A stretch of 64,000 nt of DNA from Branchiostoma floridae (GCF_000003815.2 NC_049982.1:27960329-28024328); one strand, 5' to 3'. Positions 1 through 13,339 are shown, counted from the first letter of the stretch. The notes: generated by a model not told the origin, from the sequence alone. Program-made: numbers and translations.

Positions 1-299
1 ACTCCTAAACGAGTTACCATTTGCCGCAATTTTTTAGAGAATGACGTAAAAGATATATATATATGTAAGGATTTTATGACGTTTGACAGCATTACAAAGT
101 AACATAACGGCATTATGACGTCACACATGTGGTTGATTAAGCTGGAACTAGTAAAAGGGTATTCCCCGAAACATTAAAGGTATGCAACAACAGTGTAACA
201 GTAAAAATAGATAACAGAATAATAATGTCTGCTATGAGCTCTGCTGTCAATAGCAAAACACATCCAGATGGATTAAAAACGTTCATTTGAATTATTAGC
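1..299. repeat. Interior of a TTAA-type MITE, split by a LINE
   Basis: The stretch from about 80 to 250 aligns by eye with the interior of the element at 6,258-7,217: both have repeated 'gacgtca' words, then a 'gggtattc' stretch and an 'aataatg' stretch in the same order. After the LINE fragment, sequence near 1,625-1,675 again resembles the right part of that element ('ggcgcaggc', 'aaaagc'), so the LINE probably inserted into it. The left terminus is outside the window and the right TTAA end is not recognisable. No gene seen. Confidence 0.55.
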
Positions 300-1615
300 G
301 GCGATATAGTTAGAAAGCCTAATCTGCGAAAAATGGAAACTGCAGGTGAACCTAAAGAAAACTAAAGTCGTGATCTTTAACAAATCAGGGAGACTCCTCA
401 AGAACATATTTTTTTTTTATTTGGCGTAGATAACATCTAAATCGCAAACTCCTACCCCTACCTAGGCCTGACGTTGTCCTCATCAGGTATTTATTCCTTA
501 GCTAAAAAGAATCTGTCTCTAAAGGCACGTAAAGCTGTATTCGGCCTCAAACCTCTCACTCTTTCAACGATGTCCCCCAAGACTCTACTTAAGCTATTCA
601 ATACGTGTATTAAGCCCATAATGTTATATGGTAGTGAGATTTGGGGTATAGACTGTGGAAAAGATAACTTCCCGGTGGAAAATATCCAAACCCGCTTTTG
701 TAAAAAACATTCTTGGCGTGCACAGGAGTTCCTGTAACTGTGCATGTAGAGCAGAACTCGGAGTCTATCCAACAGGCATAGATATAGCAATCCGCATAGT
801 TAAGTACTGGCTACGCCTTAGAACAGTTAGATTACTCTACACACCCTTAACAAATAGACGCACTACTCTGTCAACAAAATGTACCTTCAAACAATCATAA
901 GAAAACTTGGCTCCAACATGTAAAACAAATACTTGATGATAATGGTTATTCCTATCTATGGAACTATGCTCACTCTAGAATAGACAACAAACATATTTGT
1001 ACATTGTTAAGAAAAAGACTGTTAGACGTGTATGTCTAAACCTTTTTCCAGCAATTGTCTAAAGATAACGGCAAACTAAGATTTTACAAACATATTAAAA
1101 CCGAATATGCCATGGAAACCTATCTATACCAGAACGACGCTGACAAGAGATCCAATGTATGTAAGATAAGAATCAGTGCTCACTCAGTAGAGATAGAAAA
1201 GGGTCGTTATAAAAAAGTGCCAGTTCAAAATAGATTGTGTGAATACTGTGCGACGGATGCAGTGGAAGATGAAATACATTTTATATGTAACTGCCCCCAT
1301 TATGAGGACGAAAGAAACAACCTTCTTGACACAATAAAAACTATATTTCCAACTTTTCACCAGTTAGTAGACCTAAAAACAACAACAACTATATTTCTGT
1401 TAAAATCACAGAACCCACTAATCATTAAAGAAGTGGGACTTTTCATCAGCCACTGCCTCCAAAGAAGAAGTCAAACATCCCACTAAAGAATGTAGAAACA
1501 CGTACATAGATAGCTGACGTGTGTGTAATAACTATATAGAATAGACCCTTGTTACTTTTTACTGTCTGCATCATTGAAATTACCCTACGGGCATGGATTT
1601 GCAAATAAATAAAGA
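300..1615 (+). mobile_element. 3' end of a non-LTR retrotransposon (RT C-terminus plus zinc-knuckle region), decayed
   Basis: Translated fragments in several frames match the C-terminal half of a LINE reverse transcriptase. Around 330-400 there is a WKLQVNLKKTK-type motif. Residues from 474-700 read as the region after the palm, ending in a CIKPIMLYGSEIWG block. A frame change near 700-740 follows, and 1,055-1,486 encodes a Cys/His-rich tail (CEYC, then H and C, the classic CxxC..H..C knuckle). The 3' end is A-rich (aataaataaag) near 1,600-1,615. At least two frameshifts make it non-coding. The fragment at 14,280-14,975 is the same family in reverse orientation. Confidence 0.8.
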
Positions 1616-1689
1616 AAAATTAATGTGGTGGCAAGCCGTTCTGTTGGCGCAGGCTTCAAAAGCACCTCCAGTAACTTTCTAGCGAGGAC

Positions 1690-2106
1690 CAATTATATTG
1701 CTACTGACAGGTCAACCACAATTACTACGGTGTAAATAGCTTGAAAGAGTGGCGGGTCATTCTCACTCTGTCTATCATGTAAATATCAAAAACTCACACC
1801 ATTTCAAACATGCACTGTGCGGGAGTTTTACACAAACAGTTGATCTATATACCTCCTTGTTCTATTTATAACTGTTTACAAAAGTTTACTTTGATGACCA
1901 AAAGGTGATGACACTAGGTAATAGGATTAAAGAACCTTTTCGTCGCCGTTTTAATCCCCAAATATTCGTTTTGGCTTCTGTCCCATGATCCACATCACGT
2001 TTTTAACTTTGGGAACTGTAAGGGCTTTAAACTCTGTCAACAACCCTTAACACAATACCACCTTTCTACCTGCCCATACTAAAATGATTTCTGTCCCATG
2101 ATGCAG
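1690..2106. other. Non-coding DNA, presumed intron 1 of NHL-1
   Basis: Nothing recognisable. By analogy with NHL-2 and NHL-3 this is the 3' part of the intron between the missing first exon and exon 2. It ends in an acceptor 'gatgcag' directly before exon 2. Confidence 0.4.
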
Positions 2107-3523
2107 ATCCGTTTTCGTGTTTAAAAAATGAAGAGACTCTCACAATCGACTGTCCTGATGACATCACAGACAGTCACGTGTACTACTACATCGACGAAGA
2201 TGACGTCAGAGTCAACCTCCAACAGAAACGTGCTAGACAGTCAGCCAATTCGGTGGCAGGTAGCACTTTACCCGTACCTTTATCCGGCGACATCGTTGAC
2301 CTTGGTGCAAACCCCATGTACAGCACCGGTGACACACAACAAGCGGACGACGGAGGTAGGAACATCTTTTGTCCCTTGACTTCTAGTGATGATCAAGAAA
2401 GCAACTGTAGTACTTTACTATGACCTATTCTATGACATTAAACTTTTGCAATCTTGAAAAAGCTTTGGAATCTGCATTTTTTACAAGTCACCTAAGGTCA
2501 TGCACATACTTATGAACAGTTTGTGTTGTACAATGTTGTCTGACTATGTATGAATACCAATGATTAGTCTTTTACTAAATGTTTATCTTCCACTGCACGA
2601 AATCGCCTCGAACCCTTACAAATACCTAGTACGCTATTTTTTTCTGTCGTTTACTAAGTGGATACAGTTAACAGGCGGATCCGACAAGGAATTCGTTGTT
2701 TATCCGAAAAATCCAAATGCATTTTCGTGCGTAGGGAGGATTTCACGCCGTTTATATTTCACCTGAGGTACCCTCACTATAGCTGATCTCCTGCCCCTCT
2801 TGCCCTCGAGCTCCTACAGACAAAGACAATGCAAAAAAAAATAGGCAAATATTTGGGGAATTGATTTAAGAATTAGAAATACGTATGTCGACAGAAAGAA
2901 ATTGCATGAACAAACGTAGAGTATTGTCTGCTAACAGATAACACCGGCGAGAAAAACATTTGTGGCCGCTGCAAGAAGACGTTCACCCGTCAGCGCGTCT
3001 ACCGCGCTGTTATCATCTTCATCAGTGTAGCATCCGTTTGTTGGGTATTAACAGCAATCATCCTACATGTCACCGACAGTAAAGAAGAAGACCTCTATTT
3101 GGTTAGTCACCTTCATCGCATGTTACATGTATTTAGCTAGCCTAGGCCTACGTCAAATTTCCAAACCGGCCGGAAGGCGTTTGGGAGCGAAAAGTATGAT
3201 AGAAAAAGTACCAAACTACACAATGTGTAAAGTGAAACCATTCCAGCCATCGTAAGTTAAACAACTTGGTATCTGATAGTTTTCATTCTATGAATAGTCG
3301 GCCCATGTTAGCACATATGCATAAATCAACACAATCACCATGTTTCATATTCTCATGGCTTAGAGGTGCTGGCTATTAAACTTCCAGGAGTGTAACCAGT
3401 GGCGGTTATTATTAAAAGTTGACCTAATGAGGCTGTTCTAAGCAAGCTTTATTTATATTTATTTTCTCACACACATACGCACACACACACACACACACAT
3501 ACACACACACACACACATACACA

Positions 3524-3565
<42 letters not shown>

Positions 3566-6500
3566 TACTTGTATTGGCAGTAGATCCAGAACATTTTGAA
3601 CGAGTATCAAAGTTTTTTTCTAGTTATAAACTATATTTAGAACTAGCAGTTGTAAAATGAAAATTAGGCTCTTTTAAACTAGACTTACAAACGACAGATA
3701 TTAGGCTTACAGTCACCAACCACTTAAAGCAATTCTCTCCACAACAATGAGAACTTACTTGATATTTTATTTTGATGTTTCAAATAGCCCTCTGTGACGA
3801 CGGCTTCATACGTATGGAAAGTTGCAAATCATTCAACATGTACTAAGTTGTCTGCAACTCCAGTGCAGCTTCTGGACAGGGGCTTCGTTTCTTCATCGAT
3901 GACGTCAATAACCCACCACGATTTCTGTCGACTACAAGAATGATTGAAATAGGTTAAAGTGTAATTAAAAAAGAAGTTTATTCTCCCAGTAAAAAGTGGT
4001 ATTGATGGAATTTTTGCCTTACTGATTGCCTGTCTTCATTAGCTGTCCGACCCAATCGCTGTGGAAACGTGACGTTCGGGTCAAAGGTTGTCTGAAGTCT
4101 ATATCGCCCTTCCGTCCCGGTTGAGAGGATTTAACCTCTTGCCGACGTCAAATCGCATTGAAGGTCGCGTTTACAGAATGGTTAAGTCAGGCTGATGAAA
4201 AAGAATAAACCAGTTTGTAGATTTTTTTTTCATTTGAGGAAAAAAATCATTTTGTCATAATGTGTTTGACTATTGAGTTTTCAAGAGTCTTTGTAACCTC
4301 ATTGATTTGGCCAACTCAGATTAATTTTCATGTCAAAACAAAAAGTGATCTGCACCCTAATTAGAGCAGGAACCTCAAGTTAAAAATGAGTTTCATCAAC
4401 ATACAAGGAATAACCACGTGCGTGTATTTCTTCCTTTGAAGTAAGGAAGTTTCCCTGAGATAGAATCATTATGAAAAGTATTCAAACACGATTAAATCGA
4501 TTCTTTTTTTTTTACCTTTTACCTTGACAGGAGCAGGGTCTCGATCAGAGGATTACGACTACATTGTCAGAGAAGACATCAACTGACTCTAAAGATACAG
4601 ATGCACCAACCGATGTAAGTCAAACACTATGTGCCTTTTCTTACACTTGCGGTACTTTAAATGCAAAAGGTAAAAAGTAGCTCAAATCCTATTTGAAGCC
4701 ATACGGGAAGTGCACGTGGCTTGTTGTCTTTATTAGTGTCTAGGGCACGGTATTGTAAAGCGCAGCCCATCCCTTTCCCTCCAACACCTTTTATCTTTCC
4801 AACGGAAGTCAGCAACCCATCTGAAAAAAATACATTCGTGTAAAGTGCCTTCCCAACGCCACGGACTTGCCGACTAGTCAGGAATACCAGAAATCCAAAC
4901 CTTGAACTCTCAATCTTGTGCCTGCTCACCTATCTACTCGGCTATTCGACGCCATGATAAAATGAAAAGGGAACACGTGTGTTTTGACAGTATATGACAG
5001 ATACTTTTTGGCTATGTCTTGCATTTGGAAATGTTGATAAAGGTCATCGTTAGACATACAAATGGTATCTGAAAAAAACTTTATCTACTAGTTTTACTGC
5101 GTCTCTAGTTATCCATACACATTGCTACGTTGACATCAAGGTTGACCCCTTGTGACTAAACTCTTGCAGAATTTGGATTTATCAAATAAAGATATTCAAA
5201 CGTCCATTAGGTCTAGAATTTCTTCCTGTACTATGAATGATCCTTATGAAGGGATCCCCGCCAGGGTCTGGGCTCCTGTTTAGGCTATTGAACATAATGT
5301 AGGCCGGAGGTACCTCCATGGTACAATGGATAGGTTATTCGGGCTATTGTTCCATGATTCGTCCTCTTTTGCCGCCTCAGCATCTGAAGGTTACCAGCAC
5401 GGCATCTAGTCCAGATGCACAGACAACGAATCATGACGGTACGACGACAACTGCACTTTCAGAAGTGATCTCAACTAGAACCATGGTAAGTCCTACAGTC
5501 TTTATGGAGACACGATACAAGGACCATGCAGTTTAAATGACAAACAATAACAATTTACTGTACATAAATGGCCTTTTGCGCTATTAGTACTACATACATA
5601 CAGGTACATTGTTAGTAGTGATTTTGTGCACATAGTAACCGGACTTTGCTTACTTAACTAGAACATGGGTTCTTAAACTACTCCATGGTCCAATGTATAA
5701 GTCTTTCCCCTTGGTAATGTTGAATACAAAGGTTGATATGCTGCTTAGAAATGTGATTTTTTTAGTACTAGTAATAAGAGCCATTACGATACAATATGAT
5801 TGGCACCAATAGTTCACAAAAACTACAAACTACCTTAAAGTGGGTTTTGTCTTGAGGTTTATTAGAGATGTAAAACATGACAAGTTTCTTGCTTAGCTGT
5901 GCGGTTGTTATGTGTCATCCTGATTCATCCTGTTGTTTTTCACAGCTTATTTGTAATATTACAAATACATAATTATTATGAATTTAATATGTTGCGTCTT
6001 AAGTGAAATTGCCTGAGACTTAAAAGGCTAGGCGGTATTTAGTGATTTTAGAAAATCTGTAATCGTTGCCAACATGTTAGGTTTCAGCCTTACATTCGAT
6101 GGAAAACAACACTGAACATAACATCTTTTGCGTTTTATCTTCTTATAGCAGTCTAGCAGTTACATTTACAGGGGTAGGGCATTCAAATCCAAAACTCAAA
6201 CGTTCCAAGTTGGGATGTTTCAAGTGTAAAATGACCATGAAGATGCGTTTGTTATTCTTAACCCCATTCAGACCGGCCTTTTTTTGGTCATCCCTGTACG
6301 GGGGGGGGGGGGGGGCTTTTGAGGCCCTCCACTTCTAAGTCCTATAACTCTTAAACAACGTGTCGTGTGGCCACTACATTTTCAGGAAATCATAAAGACA
6401 TAATATCTGGCAGGTTTGAGACGTTTGACGTTACGTTGACGTAATATGACGTAACTATGACGTCATCAATTTGATTGTATTGGCCGGACCCATGAAAAAA

Positions 6501-9500
6501 GGGTATTCTCAGAAAACTTCACGTTTTGCTCCAAAAATGTAACAGCAAGTGCAGATAACAAAAAAATAATGCTTGTTATGACTTATGTTGCTAAAACCAA
6601 CATCAACGATGTCAAATTGACGTCATACAATGACGTCATGCACATCTAAGATACCACTTATACCAGTAAGGCTCCGCCATATTATATCCGCCACCTTGAA
6701 TTTCAAAAATACTTTTTTGCAACAAATAATCAAAAAAGACAATGGAAATAGACTAAATACATTCATTTAGATTTTTTTTTATTAAAAAATACCAGGTACT
6801 TTCAAATTCTAAGGGAATAATAAGCTAGTTTTTCTTGATCTAGCCATACGGTCCGCCATCTTGGATTCGGGGCTGATGACGTCATCAAATTAGCATAATT
6901 TATGCATGTATAATTATGAAAGATATTGTAACTAACGTAAGATTTTAATTTATGTAACAAAATAGCAGTAATATATCAAATAAACGCGAAAAATACATTG
7001 TTATAACCGAAATTAGCGATTTTTGGCACAACTGCCTGTCAACAAACGGTTGCCATGGCAACACGAAAGAATGGAAAATTTGTCAAACTTCGTGAAATTC
7101 TGGATATCTAAGGAAAACTCACTAAATTTGGTGGCTGTAGCATAAGCCGTTCTGGCGTTATAGGACATTAAAGTTGGCGCAGGCCTGAAAAGCCCCCCCC
7201 CGTCTGAATAGGGTTAAAGATGTGTTTCATACAGTGAACGTTCAGAGTTACATGTATCTGGATATGATCAAATTATGCGTCGCTGTTTGCTGTGCATGTT
7301 CGGTAACCGTGTGTCATCATTGACATTATTTCAGGATTTCAATTTTGCAAACTAATGTATGTGAAGTTCTATACGATACAATATTTCCTCAGAGTTACCC
7401 CTATTCAGTGACACCATTCTATCTTATGTGTACAGCCACATATAATAAGCAAGTTCATGTTTATAAAAAAATTCAAAATCTAAATTAACACGACTCTTTT
7501 GCCAAGATATAAAGGCCCTTTGCAGTTCCAAACTAGAGTTCCACGAACACATACCTTTGCCAAATAAACTAGGTTTGTTATGTAGAATGGTGTCTGTAGA
7601 CAAATGCGTTACTCAATTCATTTAGTTAATAATTATATGCTTGGAGTTGTTTGTAAAATTTCGGCATTAATTATGCTAATTAGGTCCAAATTTACAATTA
7701 ATCAATATCAAATTGTATCAAGCATTGCTTAAGCTATCAGCATACCAAGAATCATGATGATCCTTTCTTGACTTATTCTCTTTCAAAGTCTTTAAACACA
7801 CCCCTTATACTCTCATTACTCTTTCTCAGTTACATGTGTGACAACGTTGAAACTACTATAATGGAATGCATTAGATTTATGAACTTTACGTAATCAATTA
7901 TGCAAATTAGCTGTTAATTTGCATAATAAGTATCACATTTGTAAGTCTTCACTTAGGCTATCTACATGCCAAAAATCGTGACGATCCGTCAACACGTTCA
8001 TATTTTCTCATTAATTATGCAAATGAGGTCGTCATTTGCATGATTAATATGTATTGCCATTTCTCTCTTTCTCAGCTACATATGTGACAAGTTTCAAAGT
8101 CCTATCATGGAATGAAGTGGATTTATAAAATGTCATCATTAATTATGTAAATTATCTGTTGATTTGCATAATTGGTATCTCATTATGTAGGTCTTCAGTT
8201 ACGCTCCCTACATACCAAAAAACATGATGATCCGTCAACATGTTCAAATTTTCTCATTAATTATGCAAATGAGGTCACATTTGCATAATTGATATCTATT
8301 GACATTTCTCTCCTTCTCAGCTACATATGTGACAAGTTTGAAAGTGGATTTATAAACTTTCCTCATTAATGATGTAAATTAGCTGTTGATTTACATAATT
8401 AGTATTCCATTATGTAAGTCAACACTCATTCTATCTACATACCAAAAATCATGAAGATCCGTCAACACGTTGCAAAGTTTGAAAGGAAACCGGCGCCTGC
8501 AGTACCAAAAAAGCCGCTAGGGGGCTCAAACTCACAGCACATACTCTCTGCCCCGTGGGCTATCTACCACCCATAAATCATGACCACAGCATGTCCAGAA
8601 CACGAGATATAAAAATTGAGTTTCCGCTGCAGTACCTTAGCAAGCCGCTAGGGGGCCCATTATCGAACTTGACCTTCGTTTTCCCAACCCCTACCCACCT
8701 ACCAAATATCATCAGGATCCATTCAAGGCTTCTCGAGTTATGCTGTTAACACACACAGACACACAAACACGCACAAAACATAACCTTAGCCATTCTGGCA
8801 AAGGTAATTAAAGGGGTAAAATGTTCTGAAATCAAGTTGACTAATGTAGTTTCATATTGTCTGTTGCGCAGTTTCCTCGTACTACTAACTTAAAGATGGA
8901 TGAAATGCAATCGAGCAAGAAGGAGAAGCAAATCTTCTCAACCGCGAAAGGTAAATATATTTGACCAACAAGTAGCTTAAATATAAAGTGCCTAGTGGCA
9001 CACAGGACAGCAAGTTTTCTTGTTGTTTCTGTAGCAGGGTGTATTCTTTCAGGGAGGGGTTGCTAGCCCTTGCCCGTTAACCCTCAAACCACCGTACCTT
9101 TTTTGTGACGTAGATTACCGTATGGGGTCAAAACTGACCCTATAACGTTTTGTACAAATACATTTTTATGGTGCCACTTTTTATGATTTGTATATATGTA
9201 TAGCTTCAATAATCTATTTGGGACAGTTTGACATGATTAGGTGAGAATAATTCTAGCTCATTATCATAATTTATGCAAAAGATCACGAGGACCACATTTG
9301 CACTAACGCTATTCAGACCGGGTAAGGTTTTTTTTATGCCTGAACCAACTTCAAAGTCACATAGCCCCTGAATAGCTTATGCTAGGGCCACCAAACTTGG
9401 TCCCTTTTGAGAAAATGTTGATAGCAAGCAATTCAAGTGAATAAAAAAAAATTACAATTCTTACGTTGCCATGGCAACGGATTTCTGACAGGCATATTTA

Positions 9501-12082
9501 TTACACAATTTTCTTATTTTGGCTTAAACATTCAAGTTTTAAGGTTTTCTTGGCAAATCACACTTGTTCATGACATCTTATGAAATTCAACGTAAGTTTC
9601 ATGATTCAATATTCATACTTCATGCTAATTTGATGACGTCATCAGTCAAAATCCAAGGTGGCGGCCAATTTAAGCTAAATGACGTCATGGCATCGTCATT
9701 TAACATGATAATGACACAAAAGTTGTTACTATAATTTCGTTGCAAATGTACATCATTCTCTGAAAATTTCGTGATCATACGATAAGTATTTTTATGTGGG
9801 TCTCAACAGTTTGTTTAAAAAAATGCTGGGGTCTGTTTTGACCCCACTGGACCATACATAAACTTTCTATGATAACTTAATCAACAATGAGCCAATCCCG
9901 GTAAAAACGTATGAGAAGTTATAAGACATATATACAAACAAACTCACGGGAGGAAATTTGTTTTCAACCAGAAATGTCATAATGGCTCATCTTAATATAC
10001 GTCCGGGGTCAGTTTTGACCCCATACGATGGTTTAATTGAGGGTTAATGTGCTTGAGGCTTCTCCTCGAACACGGGACCTCTATTTTACGTGCTTTACTT
10101 CTGAAAGTCAGCTGCAGACCCAACCGAGATGTCCTACGACGAAACCGGGCTCTGAAAGTTACCAACCAATTCAAAGCAGGAGCTTAACTGTGAATATGAC
10201 TCCAGTTGGACTATAGGTACATTCTTTGCTAAACATATCGGATTCTAGTGGAACTTGCATGCAAAAGCCAATGCATTGACGTGCATTTTTTAGTGGAATC
10301 TGATTGTGATGAAACACCCCCCCCCCCCTCGAATTTTCAGGGGGTGTTATGCTCGTCGAGTTTTATAATTCCTAAAATTTTCTTAACATTATGATGTAAT
10401 ATAACGTAATTATGACGTCATTAACTGACTTTTTTGGGGCTAAAATGGGGAATTCCCATATTACCTAAATATCTTACTCAAAAAGTTACCAAGGAAGGTT
10501 TCTTTCAATATTTACGTGTTTTAAGACTTCTGTTGTCAAAAAATGACGCAACGACGTCAAACTGACGTCATAGAATGACGTCACCTGTAGTTTGGCTATC
10601 CGCCATCTTGGATTATCAACCTTAAATGTCTTGAGATACATTTTTTTCTACATTTAACGCTAAAACCCACGAAAATAGATTTAAAAACGTTCACAAGAAT
10701 GTTTGCTGTAAGAAAATGTCAAGTAGTGATGAAATCCGAGTGAAAATAAGCTGGTTATACTTTTCATGATGATATTGTCGGCCATCATTGATTTTTACCA
10801 ATTACGTCATCAAATTAGAACAATTTATAAATATTTGATTATAATTGTTCAACTTCGATGTGTTAGATATTAAGGATTTATGAAAAGAAGTAAAGTTTAG
10901 CAAGAAAATCTTAACATCCCATTGTATAAACAAAAATTAGTGTTTTTTGTAAAATTTGGCTTTCAGAAACCCGTTGCCATGGCAACATGAAAAAACATAA
11001 ACTTACTCCATTTTGGGGAACTTGTCGCCATCAATATTCTAGGAAAAGTCACCAAGTTTGGTTGTTCTAGCACAAGCCATTGGGAGCTATACAACTTCAA
11101 AGTTGGCGTGGGCACTTTTACCCCACCCCCCACCCCCAGTCTGGATAGGATTAAGATATTTACCAAAAAAAAATATTTGAAGCAGGTATGACATCTTCGG
11201 TTTCTTGTTGTTGCAGAAAGCTACAGCGGACATATTTACGAGGACTCAGACAAGATCGCTTTTGGCGGAAAGGGGTCAGGCCCAGGGCAGTTTGATAGAA
11301 CTTCGGGAGTCGTTGTGTCTGCAGACAATGAGATATTCGTGACAGATTCACATAACTGTCGTGTCCAAGTCTTCAGTGTAGACGGGTTCAATCTCCGGTC
11401 CTTTCACACGGTAGTTCCCAATGACAATGCAAAGAAAATACTCCCTAAAGACATCGCTATGGACGGAAAGGCGCACCTGTGGGTTGTAGGGTTTATTATT
11501 TATGATCTTCATACACATGCAGTTGGCGTGGTACAATACAACCGTGTTGACGGCATGCCAATGATTAAGTTCAAATTAGAGGATTACGGTACCTGGGCCC
11601 CTAGCATTGCCGTGAACGTCCATAAGAATACAATAATCCTGGCCGGCGTTGTTGAAATTTTTGTTTACAAACCAGACGGATCGCTCAATCATAAATTCAA
11701 AAAGGCACAGCGATACACACTATCATTTGTGGCATCAGACAAGGATCATATCTATGTTAGCGAGAAAGAGTTTGTCCAGGTTTACGATCACTCTGGGGTG
11801 CCATTGTTTAAATTTGAAGACGGTGGGCCCAATGTACAAAGAGGTGCAAGGAGGTATCTTGCCGGTATTCTTGTGGATTCCTTTGGTCACGTCATGGTGG
11901 CAAAAAGAAAAAAAGGACGTGTGGACATGTTTACCAGCCAGGGTGAATTTGTTCGCAACGTGGTAAAAAAACTAACACCCATGGCCACTGGTATTGCTAT
12001 AGGGCCACATGGACATTTGGTGGTGACCAACATAATGGACAATACTGTAACCATTTTCCCACCCAAGACGCCAATTCAGTAA
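2107..12082 (+). CDS. NHL-1: predicted type II transmembrane protein with NHL beta-propeller (5' partial, multi-exon)
   Basis: Exons placed by GT-AG sites, phase and alignment with two paralogs: exon 2 2107-2355, exon 3 2938-3101, exon 5 4531-4614, exon 6 5381-5485, exon 7 8872-8950, exon 8 11217-12082 (stop). Together they give 514 residues; exon 1 must lie left of the window. Exon 2 encodes a Tyr-rich acidic segment with DSHVYYYID and an NPMY (NPxY) motif. Exon 3 encodes CGRCKKTFTRQR followed by one hydrophobic segment of about 22 residues; basic residues before it and none close after suggest a cytosolic N-terminus. Exons 5-7 form a Thr/Ser-rich stalk. Exon 8 is a 287-residue NHL domain with about six blades (ADNEIFVTD, NCRVQV, GHLVVTN signatures). 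Exon 4 is broken here (separate entry). No RING or B-box is seen, so this is not a TRIM-NHL protein. Function is unknown; extracellular ligand binding is inference. Confidence 0.83.
3468..3563. repeat. (CA)n microsatellite
   Basis: Nearly uninterrupted CA repeat with a few 'cacata' variants, in the intron after the membrane exon of NHL-1. Confidence 0.95.
3788..3943 (+). pseudogene. Relic of stalk exon 4 in NHL-1
   Basis: This aligns with NHL-2 exon 4 (22,383-22,538): it starts after an AG with PSVTT, like PSVMTT in NHL-2, and keeps SATPV and LLD. It has lost one net base relative to NHL-2 after the 'tcatcgat' stretch, which brings in a TGA at 3,941-3,943, and the donor site 'gaa|gtagg' of NHL-2 reads 'gaa|atagg' here. 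Both changes argue that the exon is dead. Because the exon is phase 0 at both ends, skipping it keeps the reading frame of NHL-1. Confidence 0.7.
3946..4530. other. Intron between relic exon 4 and exon 5 of NHL-1
   Basis: Non-coding. Around 4,080-4,200 it still resembles the matching NHL-2 intron at 22,640-22,760 ('cggttgag', 'tgacgtca'-like words), supporting an ancestral duplication of the whole gene rather than of exons only. No element recognised. Confidence 0.45.
5486..6257. other. Intron 6 of NHL-1, left part
   Basis: AT-rich non-coding sequence in which I recognise nothing before the transposon starting at 6,258. Confidence 0.4.
6258..7217. mobile_element. piggyBac-like MITE with TTAA target site
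   Basis: The left end reads TTAA then ccccattcagac; the right end reads gtctgaataggg then TTAA. The two ends are inverted repeats flanked by the TTAA duplication typical of piggyBac-class elements. A poly-G run starts at 6,301 and a poly-C run ends the right arm, also mirror images. The interior has many 'tgacgtca' words and no coding capacity, so it is non-autonomous. Related or partial copies lie at 1-299, 9,302-9,835 (inverted), 10,310-11,156, and right ends near 20,030-20,117 and 43,318-43,415. Confidence 0.78.
7600..8820. repeat. AT-rich tandem repeat block with recurrent ATGCAAAT octamers
   Basis: Three or so degenerate copies of a roughly 240-bp unit, each with 'cattaattatgcaaatgagg', 'cagctacatatgtgacaag' and 'ccgtcaaca' in the same order. 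The right end (8,600-8,800) has 'gggggccca', then 'ccttcgt' and 'cccaacccctacccac', then a CA-rich tail. The same tail occurs at 31,040-31,240 and, inverted, at 26,990-27,440 and 48,890-49,330, so this is a dispersed non-autonomous element family. The ORFs it carries (e.g. 8,555-8,749) are not genes. Confidence 0.65.
9077..10047. mobile_element. piggyBac-type MITE with a second element nested inside
   Basis: Left end: TTAA followed by ccctcaaaccaccgta and, slightly inside, 'ggggtcaaaactgaccc'. Right end is the mirror image: 'ggggtcagttttgacccc', then tacgatggtt, then agggTTAA. Inside, from 9,302 to about 9,835, sits an inverted, truncated copy of the 6,258-7,217 family (it starts 'ctattcagaccgg' and contains the conserved 'gttgccatggcaac' word). 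It lies in the intron before the NHL exon of NHL-1. Confidence 0.75.
10310..11156. mobile_element. Degenerate copy of the TTAA MITE family
   Basis: Shares with 6,258-7,217 a poly-C/G left arm, 'tgacgtca' words, the 'gttgccatggcaac' motif and a right end 'agtctggataggatta' comparable with gtctgaatagggtta. The termini are eroded, so the borders are approximate. It fills most of the last intron of NHL-1. Confidence 0.6.
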
Positions 12083-12254
12083 TATTTCAATGTTTTGTAA
12101 CCTTTGCCTACTTTGGAGTATGTCCGTAATCAATATAGCTTAAGAATTGTTCAACGAATTGTATCGATATTTGGCATATAGTAACCCCCCTGGGGCATAT
12201 CATTCTTGGGAACGTCCGGGTTTACTATCTCTTTATCTGATTTTAGTGTGTGTA

Positions 12255-12304
<50 letters not shown>

Positions 12305-13128
12305 TGTGTGTGTGTATGTATGCGTGTATGTATGTGTGGGGGGGAGGGAGGTTAAGAGGGGCAAGGTGTGCATTGTGTTGCCGCTACTGAAGGACAGTTA
12401 CTGAGGAAAAAATACGAATAGGGCCTACAGTTCAATGAAGATTCCAACTTCAAAGAGAGACGCTCCTCAAGATCCCAACACATTTATCGAAAAAAGTAAG
12501 GTTCCACCTCGATGTGAGTGGGGTGAGTGGATCATATACGTCTAGCTACGACAGGGAAGTTGCCATTCGAATCCATCATTCAGTTTCCCTATCAAAGTTT
12601 GAGCAAACTAGCGGCTCCTTTTTACACTGCAGCTTCCTTGAAACCTCTGCGTGGTCACATGGAGATCACACAGTTCCTTGCCTGGGTCGGTCTTTTTCAC
12701 GTGCGTATTTCTCGGAGTGTGTTTATATTGTGTTATCCGAAGCTAAGACAAGTTTTTAACATGATTTACTAACGGCTTTACTGCAAAAATTTCAAAATGA
12801 TGTAGAAACTAAGCTACAACGTATTACAGCAACGATCAAATTACAGCTGTTTAGGTACCTTTTGAAAAGCTTTCCTTGATGTTCGTAACTTCTCCATTCA
12901 TTAGAATAACTTATTTTTCCCCGAAAATCAGTCTACAGGTTGTTAAAGAAAGAAAATGATATGAATGAAAATTCAGCCGGTGTTGCAGTCCTATAAGTAA
13001 CGACCTCTGCTAGAATGGTAACAGTAGCTTTTGATTTGTATAGTTTTTAACAGAAATTACGATGATGTAGAGGGTTCAATAAGAAGAAAAAATTAGAGTG
13101 GGTAAATCTATTGGTGCATGCGTTTGTA

Positions 13129-13194
<66 letters not shown>

Positions 13195-13222
13195 TTTGTA
13201 TGTGTGTGTATGTGTGTGTGTT

Positions 13223-13254
<32 letters not shown>

Positions 13255-13339
13255 ATTTTGGAATTTTGTTGGATATACATAATTTTGGATGCCATGTAAC
13301 TCTCGTGTCTGGAAAGAAGTATACAATAACTAATGCCTA
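12083..13339. repeat. Intergenic DNA 3' of NHL-1 with two (GT)n tracts
   Basis: Contains (GT)n at about 12,247-12,335 and 13,127-13,254. Between them (12,400-13,100) I see no gene; the two overlapping 81-residue ORFs near 12,514-12,772 lack recognisable motifs and look like chance. No clear AATAAA lies close after the NHL-1 stop. Confidence 0.6.

Noticed and set aside
11217..12082. Calling the NHL proteins TRIM2/3/71-like
   Set aside because: No RING, B-box, coiled coil or filamin domain is encoded in any upstream exon; a membrane segment and stalk are there instead.
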